The notes beneath the pieces are model-generated. The model ran no database searches, was not told the origin of the DNA, and worked only from the letters and a program-made list of their open reading frames with translations. Made by a program: the position numbers and the translations under genes. From an uncultured Thiotrichaceae bacterium (GTDB lineage Bacteria > Pseudomonadota > Gammaproteobacteria > Thiotrichales > Thiotrichaceae): 6,041 bases of DNA. Positions within the stretch are counted from its first letter, which is position 1. Each line of letters starts with the position of its first letter. This document shows, one piece after another, positions 1-6,041 of the stretch. Location: positions 2,264-8,304 of the forward strand of contig CACVAV010000106.1 of the NCBI GenBank assembly GCA_902727945.1, in the 5' to 3' direction.

Positions 1-31
1 TTGCTGAGTAGTAGTCTGAATTTATTATTTC

Positions 32-37
32 AAGGAG
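32..37 (+). promoter_or_regulatory. Ribosome binding site of the fasciclin gene
   Basis: AAGGAG lies 8 bases before the ATG at 46, which is near-ideal spacing. It settles the start at 46 rather than the in-frame TTG at position 1, because it would be internal to the longer reading and the residues before 46 do not look like a signal peptide. Confidence 0.85.
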
Positions 38-45
38 TGATAGCA

Positions 46-636
46 ATGAATTTAAAATTAACATTAGGCGTATTGATAGCGGGTCTTTTCATGAGTGCGC
101 AGGCAGTGCATGCGTGTAACAGTTCAGCGAAAGCAGGTAAAGAAGGCGGCTACATGAAAATGGCTGCAGCGGATACCAGTGGCGGTGAAACGTCGATGAC
201 GAAAAGTGATGATGCTGCCAGTACCGATCCGGTAGACATTATTGACACAGCAGTGGCTGCCGGTAGTTTTGCTACACTGGCTAAAGCGTTAACCGCTGCA
301 GAATTGATTGATACCTTAAAAGGTGAAGGGCCATTCACTGTATTTGCGCCAACGGATGAAGCGTTTGCAAAGATTCCTGAGGAAACTTTGAACGCAATTT
401 TGGCTGATAAGGATAAATTGACCAAAATACTGACTTATCACGTGGTCGCCGGTAAAGTAACTGCGGCTGATGTGGTTAAGCTGGAAAGCGCTGAAACAGT
501 GGCGGGGCCTGAGTTGACGATTGACGCCAGTGACGGTGTAAAGGTTAACGACGCTACGGTAACCCAGGCCGATGTGATGGCCAGTAACGGTGTTATCCAT
601 GTCATTGATACGGTGTTACTGCCGCCGGAAGAATGA
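46..636 (+). CDS. Secreted or lipid-anchored fasciclin (FAS1) domain protein
   Basis: This encodes a 196-residue exported protein with one FAS1 domain. Residues 1-23 form a signal peptide: two lysines or polar residues at the start, a hydrophobic core (LGVLIAGLFM), then AQAVHA followed by Cys24. VHAC is a weak lipobox, so either lipoprotein processing or ordinary signal peptidase cleavage is possible. Residues 25-60 are a Gly/Ser/Ala/Asp-rich spacer. The FAS1 domain covers about 61-194 and has the H1 motif GPFTVFAPTDEAF (95-107), the YHVVAGKV segment (131-138) and the H2 motif NGVIHVIDTVLLP (181-193). FAS1 domains generally mediate adhesion to matrix or partner proteins. The protein should act in the periplasm or at the cell surface. 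A terminator 67 bases downstream separates it from the next genes, so it is probably its own unit. The domain call is secure; the specific ligand is unknown. Confidence 0.93.
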   Translation: MNLKLTLGVLIAGLFMSAQAVHACNSSAKAGKEGGYMKMAAADTSGGETSMTKSDDAASTDPVDIIDTAVAAGSFATLAKALTAAELIDTLKGEGPFTVFAPTDEAFAKIPEETLNAILADKDKLTKILTYHVVAGKVTAADVVKLESAETVAGPELTIDASDGVKVNDATVTQADVMASNGVIHVIDTVLLPPEE

Positions 637-702
637 GTTACGTACTACCTCATTAAGTGTCAATGTTCACACATCATTTCATAGTCGATGGGTTTACAGT
701 AG

Positions 703-731
703 AAGAGCAGACCATGTTGTCTGCTCTTTTT
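703..731 (+). terminator. Rho-independent terminator after the fasciclin gene
   Basis: A perfect 10-base-pair stem, AAGAGCAGAC (703-712) with its complement at 719-728, closes a 6-base loop and runs into TTTTT at 727-731. No other gene reads into it on the + strand. It marks the end of the fasciclin transcript. Confidence 0.85.
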
Positions 732-808
732 CATCTAAAGACTGGTTTCTAAGCATGCTATCAGTCGTTCCATTTTGTCGGCTAAACAACGCTTGGCAGG
801 CAGACTAC

Positions 809-817
809 TGCTATACT
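809..817 (+). promoter_or_regulatory. Possible extended -10 promoter ahead of the PilZ-like gene
   Basis: TGCTATACT matches the extended -10 form TGnTATAAT with one mismatch. It would start transcription near 824, about 30 bases before the ATG at 855. No good -35 hexamer stands at 16-18 bases: TTGGCA at 793-798 is only 13 bases away. Extended -10 promoters can work with a poor -35. The position just after the terminator and before a new gene supports it, but this is a match by eye only. Confidence 0.4.
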
Positions 818-854
818 GTAAGTAATTATAAAAATTAGCAGATGGCAGAACAGT

Positions 855-2543
855 ATGCAGATCGCCCCGGCAGAAAAAACTGAGCTTTCCCGTTATGAAA
901 TTCCCTTGAGTGAAGCCAAGGCAAAGCAATGGATTGATTCGCTTTCCAGTACCGATACTGGTGAGACCACCCGACGTGTTTTTTATGGCTTAGTCGATTT
1001 TAACCGCCGCATGGTACCGCCTGCCGTGCGCATTCGTATAGCTGAGCGTTTACGGCCTAAGTTTGAGTTATTACACGTCAACCTGAAACGTCACCTGAAA
1101 TCCCAGTCTTTCCCCCTGGCACCCCGTAGCCAGAAAATCTCCGACCTTAATCAATCACTGCTACTGGAATATGCAGGGCTGTATCAGTTGTCTGTGTTAG
1201 ACATGATTAATCAGGATGTTGAACGAAAAAAGGCCTTGCAGGTCTCCATTTTCCGGGTCATTAATTATTTGGGTAAGTATTTATTCAGTAGTTACTCGGT
1301 TTATAGCCGTACCGGCGAAACTGTTTGGCGTGATATTCACCATATGTATCTACTGGCTTCTGAGCGTGGCTTAGAGAAACTAAAGATTAGCGGTGATGAT
1401 GCGAAGGCCAGTAGCATCGAAGAGCATTATCTACAGCTGAATTTATTGGCATTGTGTAAACCTTACAGCCTTCGCCAGGAAGAAGTGCTGCGTTTAGAAA
1501 ATTTTATTAAAGAAAATATTAAGTCTGTCAGTTTGACAAAAGAACCGATTAATGAAGAGTTGCTCGGTAATTTTGTGCATGCAGTCATTATGAATAACGA
1601 TGAACCGGCAGTCATTATGCCTTATGGTGATATGCCACACTCACCAACGGTAAGAGTGTTCAATATTCGTGCTCTGGTGATGAAACTGAATGAATTGATC
1701 GGTACTGGAAATGATGAGCACTCCGCACGATTAGTGCTGGGCAATGTGTTAAGCCGCAACCTGGCTAAGCGTATTATTTATCATTTAACGACGGTTAGAA
1801 ACCGGCAACATAATCGTGTTGATTGTGATGAAGAAATCATGGTAGTGATGGGTATGCAGCCGGTGCATCGGGTGATTGATAATAGCAGGAAACAAGGCAA
1901 CGGCGACATGCAGCGTGAAGAAGACCTGTTGTTCAATAATATGCTGTATGGCGAGTCGACTGTTGCGCCCGATGCCGCTGAACCGGAAGCCGTAAGTAGC
2001 AGACTTTCGCCTCAGGACAGAGAAAGCGGCGTACGTATTTGGCGGATTAAAAACAGCAGTGTTGGCGGGTATGGGTTGCACTGGGATACTGCGGACAGTT
2101 CTCCGGCTAAAGTGGGCGAGTTAGTGGGCCTGAGAGATATGCGTGAACAGGATAATCCGTGGATGACCGGCGTAGTGAAATGGATGGAATACCTGCCTAA
2201 GCAGGGCCTGTTTTGTGGTGTGGAATTGTTATCTGTGGAAACCAGAGTTTGCGAGATCAACCAGATTGTTAACCGGACACTGAATCATAATTTACCTATT
2301 GAGGGGTTGATGCTCCCCGCTATTGAGGGGTTGCGGGAAGAGGCTGTGTTTATTCTACCGGCTTATATTTTTATTCCGGGTGATGAACTTAATGTAAAAT
2401 ATGATGGTCGGGAAGAAAGAGTTACCTTGTCTACCCTGGATGAGTGTTTAGGCACTTTTGCGCATTTTAACTTTAAAGTCATCGAAAAAGATGCGGATGC
2501 TAACGCTACGGATGACTTCGCGGATCTCTGGGATGCTTTGTAA
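855..2543 (+). CDS. PilZ-like domain protein with helical N-terminal region
   Basis: This is a 562-residue soluble protein with no signal peptide or membrane segment. Residues about 15-130 (WIDSLSSTDTGETTRRVFYGL, then FNRRMVPPAVRIRIAERLRP) match by recollection the N-terminal helical region of large proteobacterial proteins that often end in a PilZ domain. Residues 130-340 are mostly helical. A polar, acidic linker lies at about 342-390. From residue 393 a PilZ-like beta domain begins (VRIWRIKNSSVGGYGLHW), with NSSVGG at 400-405 fitting the [D/N]xSxxG cyclic-di-GMP signature. The paired RxxxR motif normally found 20-30 residues earlier is not evident, so ligand binding is uncertain. The last 19 residues are acidic and end DDFADLWDAL. 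The start is the first possible one after an in-frame stop at 819-821; its ribosome binding site is weak. It probably works with the EAL-like protein encoded next. Role inferred: cyclic-di-GMP-type receptor or scaffold. Confidence 0.75.
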   Translation: MQIAPAEKTELSRYEIPLSEAKAKQWIDSLSSTDTGETTRRVFYGLVDFNRRMVPPAVRIRIAERLRPKFELLHVNLKRHLKSQSFPLAPRSQKISDLNQSLLLEYAGLYQLSVLDMINQDVERKKALQVSIFRVINYLGKYLFSSYSVYSRTGETVWRDIHHMYLLASERGLEKLKISGDDAKASSIEEHYLQLNLLALCKPYSLRQEEVLRLENFIKENIKSVSLTKEPINEELLGNFVHAVIMNNDEPAVIMPYGDMPHSPTVRVFNIRALVMKLNELIGTGNDEHSARLVLGNVLSRNLAKRIIYHLTTVRNRQHNRVDCDEEIMVVMGMQPVHRVIDNSRKQGNGDMQREEDLLFNNMLYGESTVAPDAAEPEAVSSRLSPQDRESGVRIWRIKNSSVGGYGLHWDTADSSPAKVGELVGLRDMREQDNPWMTGVVKWMEYLPKQGLFCGVELLSVETRVCEINQIVNRTLNHNLPIEGLMLPAIEGLREEAVFILPAYIFIPGDELNVKYDGREERVTLSTLDECLGTFAHFNFKVIEKDADANATDDFADLWDAL

Positions 2544-2561
2544 TTTTTAGTGTTTTTCAGT

Positions 2562-2604
2562 CTGTCCTCAGGGCAGGCTCGATAATCGGAAAAATAAGCC
2601 TGCT
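2562..2604 (+). other. Overlapping alternative hairpins between the PilZ-like and EAL-like genes
   Basis: Two stems share the bases GCAG (2573-2576). One is CTGTCC (2562-2567) with GGGCAG (2571-2576), a 3-base loop and one G-U pair. The other is GCAGGCT (2573-2579) with AGCCTGC (2597-2603), perfect over 7 pairs with a 17-base loop and followed by only TTTAT. Neither has a real T-run, so this is not a convincing terminator. It could be a weak attenuator, an mRNA processing structure or chance. Confidence 0.35.
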
Positions 2605-2643
2605 TTATGTGTAAGCCTGTTCATCGGTGCTATCTTGACCCGC

Positions 2644-4236
2644 ATGAGCCAGCATGTAATACAGTGCCTCGTCATTCAACAGAATGGCAGTGAGCAAAAA
2701 AATTTAGAAGCAGCATTACGTGGTAGTCACTTTAAGCCAAGGTATCAGCATGTCAATAATTCAGCTGATTTACACCGCTGGTTAGGGCATCTGCCAGCAC
2801 TGTTATTCTGTCCGGATAACATGAGTGCTCCGCAGCGACAGAAACTCCATGACACCCTTTATAAGCTGGCACCGGATTGCATTGTTGTTTATTACTCGGA
2901 TGACCGGTGGAGCGGACTGTCGTTAACATCGGGTGAGATTGTTACCTGCACATTAACCGCAGGAAGGCCTGCTGAATTGCGCAGACAGCTGGATTATTTG
3001 CTGGCGTACGCAGCGATGAAATCTGAGTTCCGGCATTGCAAACACCTGTTAAGTATTGTCGAACACCGTAACCAATGGCTGGTTGAATATTCGCGGGAGG
3101 CTGTTGCGTATATCACGCGAAACCAGCACCTTTATGTGAATGCAGCTTATATGCACCTGTTCGGTTTTGACTCTGAGTTGGGGGCACTGAATGCGTCTGT
3201 GTCACAATTAGTTTCACCGGCTCATCATAAAGCTTTTTTATCCCTGAGCCGTGAAACAGAGCACAAAGCATTTCTGCCGAATAAATTTTTGCTGCATATG
3301 TGCAGTTCACACCGGGCTGATGGCTTTTTCCGCGCTGAAGTGCGTTTTATACCCGCAGTATTTCGTGGTCAGCGTTGTATCCAGTTACATGTACATCCTT
3401 TGCTTGACACAACCTCTGATAGAAAAAAAGACAAGCAACCGGCTGCTCCTGACCCATGGGAAGTACGTGCTCCTATTGCATCGAAGGGTGGGACAAAAGC
3501 GGGTAAAGCCACCTCTGTTTCCAGAAGGGCTGTCGCTATACCAAAACCTGTAAACAGGAATGCTTTGAAGGTGGATTTTCAGGAGTTGCTGAACCTGAAG
3601 GGCAGTGAAAACCCCGCGTTGTTCATGGTCAGGCCGTATATGAAAAAACCCGGAACCACTATTTCAGGTAAAGCACTACTGTCAAAACTGGATGCCGGAG
3701 CCAGGATTAAAGTCGATGAACAGTGTTTGGAAGTGGCGGCGCGTTATTTGTATAAACGCTTTGATCATCCTTTAAAACATAAGGTGTGGGTTGAATTGGG
3801 TGACTGGGCCTTTACGGATAAAAAGGGGTTGGAACGCCTGCTCAAATTTTTAAATGAACATAAGGCGATCATCGCCACATTTGTGGTGTCGGTTGATGCG
3901 AACAGTTGCATCAGGCTAAGGGAAAGCGCTGTTAAAGTATTGCCGTTATTGCACGACACCGGTGTGAAAATTGCGTTAGGCGATATTCGTGAATTAACAC
4001 CGGAGGTGTCTGCGCTGTTGGAAATTAGTGGTGCCACCCTGGTAAGGACACACCCGGATTTACTTAAACAGGTCAGGACATCAGGTGTGATTCCTGAGGA
4101 ATTGGTGCAGATTTTACAGCTTGAAAATGCCGGTGTGGTAATTGATGGTGTGGGTGATGTGAATATTATGAATCTGTTGTGTGAAAGTAATGCGGCTTAC
4201 CTGCAAGGTGATGTATTGGATAAATTCTCCCGGTAA
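2644..4236 (+). CDS. FimX-like protein: pseudo-receiver, PAS, degenerate EAL domain
   Basis: This is a 530-residue cytoplasmic protein. I chose ATG 2644; an in-frame TTG at 2635 would add three residues, and neither has a clear ribosome binding site. Residues 3-117 look like a response-regulator receiver fold without its acidic pocket: after the first strand there is QQ (12-13) where aspartates normally sit, and LLFCPDN (53-59) where the phosphorylated Asp would be. Residues about 138-252 form a PAS domain (AVAYITRNQHLYVNAAYMHLFGF). A basic Lys/Pro/Ala linker follows to about 308. Residues 310-530 follow the EAL fold but lack its catalytic residues: EAL reads KAL (343-345), the NxS strand reads VELGD, the ExT motif reads SVDAN, DDFG reads GDI, the catalytic Lys reads Arg468, and the late Glu positions read IDGVGD. 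The final QGDVLDKF still matches the QGY/F ending. There is no GGDEF domain. It should not be a phosphodiesterase. FimX, with a degenerate receiver, PAS and an inactive EAL domain that contacts PilZ, is the nearest known analogy. Confidence 0.8.
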   Translation: MSQHVIQCLVIQQNGSEQKNLEAALRGSHFKPRYQHVNNSADLHRWLGHLPALLFCPDNMSAPQRQKLHDTLYKLAPDCIVVYYSDDRWSGLSLTSGEIVTCTLTAGRPAELRRQLDYLLAYAAMKSEFRHCKHLLSIVEHRNQWLVEYSREAVAYITRNQHLYVNAAYMHLFGFDSELGALNASVSQLVSPAHHKAFLSLSRETEHKAFLPNKFLLHMCSSHRADGFFRAEVRFIPAVFRGQRCIQLHVHPLLDTTSDRKKDKQPAAPDPWEVRAPIASKGGTKAGKATSVSRRAVAIPKPVNRNALKVDFQELLNLKGSENPALFMVRPYMKKPGTTISGKALLSKLDAGARIKVDEQCLEVAARYLYKRFDHPLKHKVWVELGDWAFTDKKGLERLLKFLNEHKAIIATFVVSVDANSCIRLRESAVKVLPLLHDTGVKIALGDIRELTPEVSALLEISGATLVRTHPDLLKQVRTSGVIPEELVQILQLENAGVVIDGVGDVNIMNLLCESNAAYLQGDVLDKFSR

Positions 4237-4274
4237 GCCTGCTGCGACTAATGAGTATGATTGATGTAATGGAT

Positions 4275-4280
4275 GAGGAG
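4275..4280 (+). promoter_or_regulatory. Closely spaced ribosome binding site of the formyltransferase-like gene
   Basis: GAGGAG lies only 2 bases before ATG 4283 (4 bases if GAGG is the pairing core). This is shorter than usual but is the only purine-rich site, and no other ATG or GTG start precedes the conserved-looking IKLALLIEQ strand. Translation may be modest or coupled to the gene ending 46 bases upstream. Confidence 0.5.
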
Positions 4281-4282
4281 AT

Positions 4283-6004
4283 ATGCCGGAAAAGGAAGTC
4301 GGTATAAAACTGGCGTTGTTAATTGAACAGGTAGTGTTGCCACGCTGGCAGTATGAAATGGTGGCGCGTTTACAGCTGATAGAGCACGTGCAAATTGTTT
4401 TGATAGTGCGTGGTCACTCCGGAAAACCGCAACCATTCATCAAACGGGTGTTGAGCAATGTACTCAGGCTGAGTAGTCTGTTGGAAAAGTATGTGTTCGG
4501 CTGGCAAGGTGATGCCCGGAAATGTGCTGATATTCGCCCACTGATAAACAACGCCACGATATTGGATAGGGCCATGGCGGTTGACGGGCAACAGCACTTT
4601 GAGCGCTCTGCCGTTGATTTGCTGATTGATTTGCGTAGTGGCGTTGAGCAACCTGATTACCCTGACTATTGTTATTCCAGCACCACGCAGCAGGTATGGC
4701 GTCATTTTTATGATGCTGCCGGGTCTGCGGAACTATTGACAGCTGGTATTAAAGAGTTTTGCACAGGACAGCCTGTGCTTAATTCAGGCATTATCAGTGA
4801 GTGCAAGGCGGGAGAAAGCGCTTGTTTGTTATGGAGTGGCAGTGGGGTTGACCGGCCACTATTGACACAGAATATTGATCAGATGTTGTGGAAAATGGTC
4901 GATTTCATGCCTCTTTTGCTGCGTAATCATTCTGATATTGATGCGCTGGCAGTACTAAAGGCAAGCCGTGGCAACTACCATAAAACCCATCGAAGTTTAA
5001 AATTTCCGGGCAGGCGCCAAACTTCTACTGAGTCGGACGCTGTAACTCTATCCGGGCCTGCTGCAGATTTTTACCTTCCGGCTTTATTTAAGTTATTTCA
5101 GCGTAGTTTGTCGCAATTCGGAGCAAAAATTCTGAGTCGCTTGCCGTGGAATACGGTGCAGGAACAATGGGTTTTGTTGTTAGGCCGCAAAGCTACCTTA
5201 ACTTCGGCTAATGACATTCGGGCTATCAGTGATTTTAAAAAAATAATTCCGCCTGCTGATCGTTTCTGGGCTGATCCTTTTCTGGTGAGTTGGTTGGGAC
5301 AGGACTATGTGTTTTTTGAAGAACTGATCTATCGTGAGGGTAAAGGAACGCTGGCTTGCATGGCCTTACATGCCGTAGATGTTTCAGCCGAAAGTGATCA
5401 GTCTAATCAGTCGGTGGTTATTCTGGAAAAGCCCTATCACCTTTCTTATCCTTTTACCTTTCAGTATCAGGGAGCCTTGTACATGATGCCGGAGTCAGCA
5501 GAAAATCAGACCCTGGATGTTTATCGCTGTGAGCAATTTCCGTATCAATGGACATGGGTAAAAACGCTGATGCGTGATATTGAAGCCTATGATGCCACCT
5601 TGTACGAAGATGAACAGGGGGAGTGGTGGCTGTTTGTTTGTATGCGCCACCACGAATACGCTTCGACCAATGAATTGCTTTATCTGTTTTCAGCCTCCAG
5701 TCCCCTCAGTGATGATTGGGCGGCTCATCCTGCTAACCCTATTGTGACCGATGCCGCTACCGCCAGGCCAGCCGGACACTTGTTGCACCTTGATGGCAAG
5801 TTATACCGGCCATCACAAAACTGTGCCGGTAGTTACGGGCGGGGGTTAAATCTGAATGAAATTATTACCCTGAATCATCAGGAATACCGGGAGCAGACCA
5901 GCAGTCGGATTATCCCTGCCGGTCGCTCAGCGCTGGACGGTATTCATACCCTGAATTGTCTAAAAGATAGGGTAGTCAGCGATGGTATATTCCTGCGTAA
6001 GTAA
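4283..6004 (+). CDS. Formyltransferase-like and GINT1-type beta-propeller fusion, probable glycan modification
   Basis: This is a 573-residue protein with no signal peptide or membrane span, so it is probably cytoplasmic. Residues 1-230 resemble the formyltransferase-like half of a bacterial family: IKLALLIEQVVLPRWQYEMVARL (8-30), DLLIDLRSG (112-120), VWRHFYDA (138-145) and FCTGQPV (159-165). The usual Asn-His-Asp catalytic set is not clearly intact. After a variable stretch (230-305) come about five propeller repeats: FWADPFLV with DYVFFEEL, SYPFTFQYQGALYMMPES, YDATLYEDEQGEWWLFV, RPAGHLLHLDGKLYRPSQNC with SYGRGL, and DGIHTLNC. This pattern is the one I recall for the N-terminal domain of glucosamine inositolphosphorylceramide transferase 1 and its bacterial relatives, which sit among exopolysaccharide genes. 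Some databases name such proteins after that plant enzyme, but the GT64 catalytic domain is absent here, so a glycosyltransferase name would mislead. Acyl or formyl transfer to a sugar precursor is plausible, not shown. It probably shares a transcript with its neighbours. Confidence 0.72.
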   Translation: MPEKEVGIKLALLIEQVVLPRWQYEMVARLQLIEHVQIVLIVRGHSGKPQPFIKRVLSNVLRLSSLLEKYVFGWQGDARKCADIRPLINNATILDRAMAVDGQQHFERSAVDLLIDLRSGVEQPDYPDYCYSSTTQQVWRHFYDAAGSAELLTAGIKEFCTGQPVLNSGIISECKAGESACLLWSGSGVDRPLLTQNIDQMLWKMVDFMPLLLRNHSDIDALAVLKASRGNYHKTHRSLKFPGRRQTSTESDAVTLSGPAADFYLPALFKLFQRSLSQFGAKILSRLPWNTVQEQWVLLLGRKATLTSANDIRAISDFKKIIPPADRFWADPFLVSWLGQDYVFFEELIYREGKGTLACMALHAVDVSAESDQSNQSVVILEKPYHLSYPFTFQYQGALYMMPESAENQTLDVYRCEQFPYQWTWVKTLMRDIEAYDATLYEDEQGEWWLFVCMRHHEYASTNELLYLFSASSPLSDDWAAHPANPIVTDAATARPAGHLLHLDGKLYRPSQNCAGSYGRGLNLNEIITLNHQEYREQTSSRIIPAGRSALDGIHTLNCLKDRVVSDGIFLRK

Positions 6005-6025
6005 ATAGTTAATTAAAACAAGGGT

Positions 6026-6041
6026 ATGAATAACCGTGAAT
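6026..6041 (+). CDS. Possible start of the next gene, cut by the window end
   Basis: ATG at 6026 begins an open frame reading MNNRE and leaves the window after five codons. AAGGG at 6020-6024 precedes it, though very close to the ATG. The 21-base distance from the previous stop and the same strand fit an operon. Too little is present to say anything about its product. Confidence 0.35.

Noticed and set aside
1..28. TTGCTG and TATTAT as a promoter for the fasciclin gene
   Set aside because: Spacing of 16 is acceptable, but transcription would start inside or next to the ribosome binding site, leaving no usable leader.
1..45. TTG at position 1 as the start of the fasciclin gene
   Set aside because: A strong AAGGAG site sits 8 bases before ATG 46, and the signal peptide begins there.
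590..838. 82-codon + strand reading frame in the gap after the fasciclin gene
   Set aside because: It overlaps the end of the fasciclin gene and runs through the terminator hairpin; its translation shows no recognisable domain.
2635..2643. TTG 2635 as the start of the EAL-like gene
   Set aside because: It adds only three residues, has no ribosome binding site, and an ATG follows at 2644. It cannot be fully excluded.
3571..4236. Active cyclic-di-GMP phosphodiesterase
   Set aside because: The EAL, DDFG and catalytic Lys positions are all replaced, so the activity is not supportable.
4370..4705. 111-codon reading frame on the - strand
   Set aside because: It lies wholly within the formyltransferase-like gene, and its translation shows no domain; it is a shadow of the + strand gene.
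5204..6001. GH43-type glycosidase
   Set aside because: The propeller resembles that fold superficially, but the blade motifs fit the GINT1-type domain better and no GH43 catalytic set could be placed.
1..6041. Mobile element, CRISPR array or anti-phage system
   Set aside because: No spaced repeat array, terminal inverted repeats, transposase, integrase or defence-type domain was seen on either strand.

Overview
The window looks like chromosomal DNA of a gammaproteobacterium, probably an aquatic or marine one. This rests on moderate base composition, an AAGGAG-type ribosome binding site, and a FAS1 lipoprotein-like protein beside cyclic-di-GMP-type signalling modules. Genus cannot be fixed from the sequence. 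All credible genes lie on the + strand. No tRNA, rRNA, insertion sequence, integrase or CRISPR array is visible.

Layout. Positions 46-636 hold a small exported fasciclin (FAS1) domain protein, closed by a strong intrinsic terminator at 703-731. After a likely promoter near 809-817, a same-strand series begins: (i) 855-2543, a 562-residue protein with a helical N-terminal part and a C-terminal PilZ-like module; (ii) 2644-4236, a protein with a pseudo-receiver, a PAS domain, a basic linker and a badly eroded EAL-like domain; (iii) 4283-6004, a two-part protein with a formyltransferase-like N-terminus and a C-terminal five-repeat beta-propeller resembling the N-terminal domain of plant GINT1, a type met in surface polysaccharide clusters. 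A new reading frame may begin at 6026 and run off the window. Gaps after genes two, three and four are about 100, 46 and 21 bases.

How they may work together. The PilZ-like and EAL-like proteins have the domain combination of the known PilZ-FimX partnership, in which a non-catalytic EAL domain acts as a receptor or scaffold. Here the EAL-like domain has lost essentially every catalytic motif, and the PilZ-like domain keeps the NxSxxG signature without an obvious RxxxR. The pair therefore looks like a signal-sensing or scaffolding module rather than an enzyme pair. Its position just ahead of a probable surface-glycan modification gene suggests, by inference only, that it controls production or modification of an extracellular polysaccharide. 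The fasciclin gene appears to be a separate unit.
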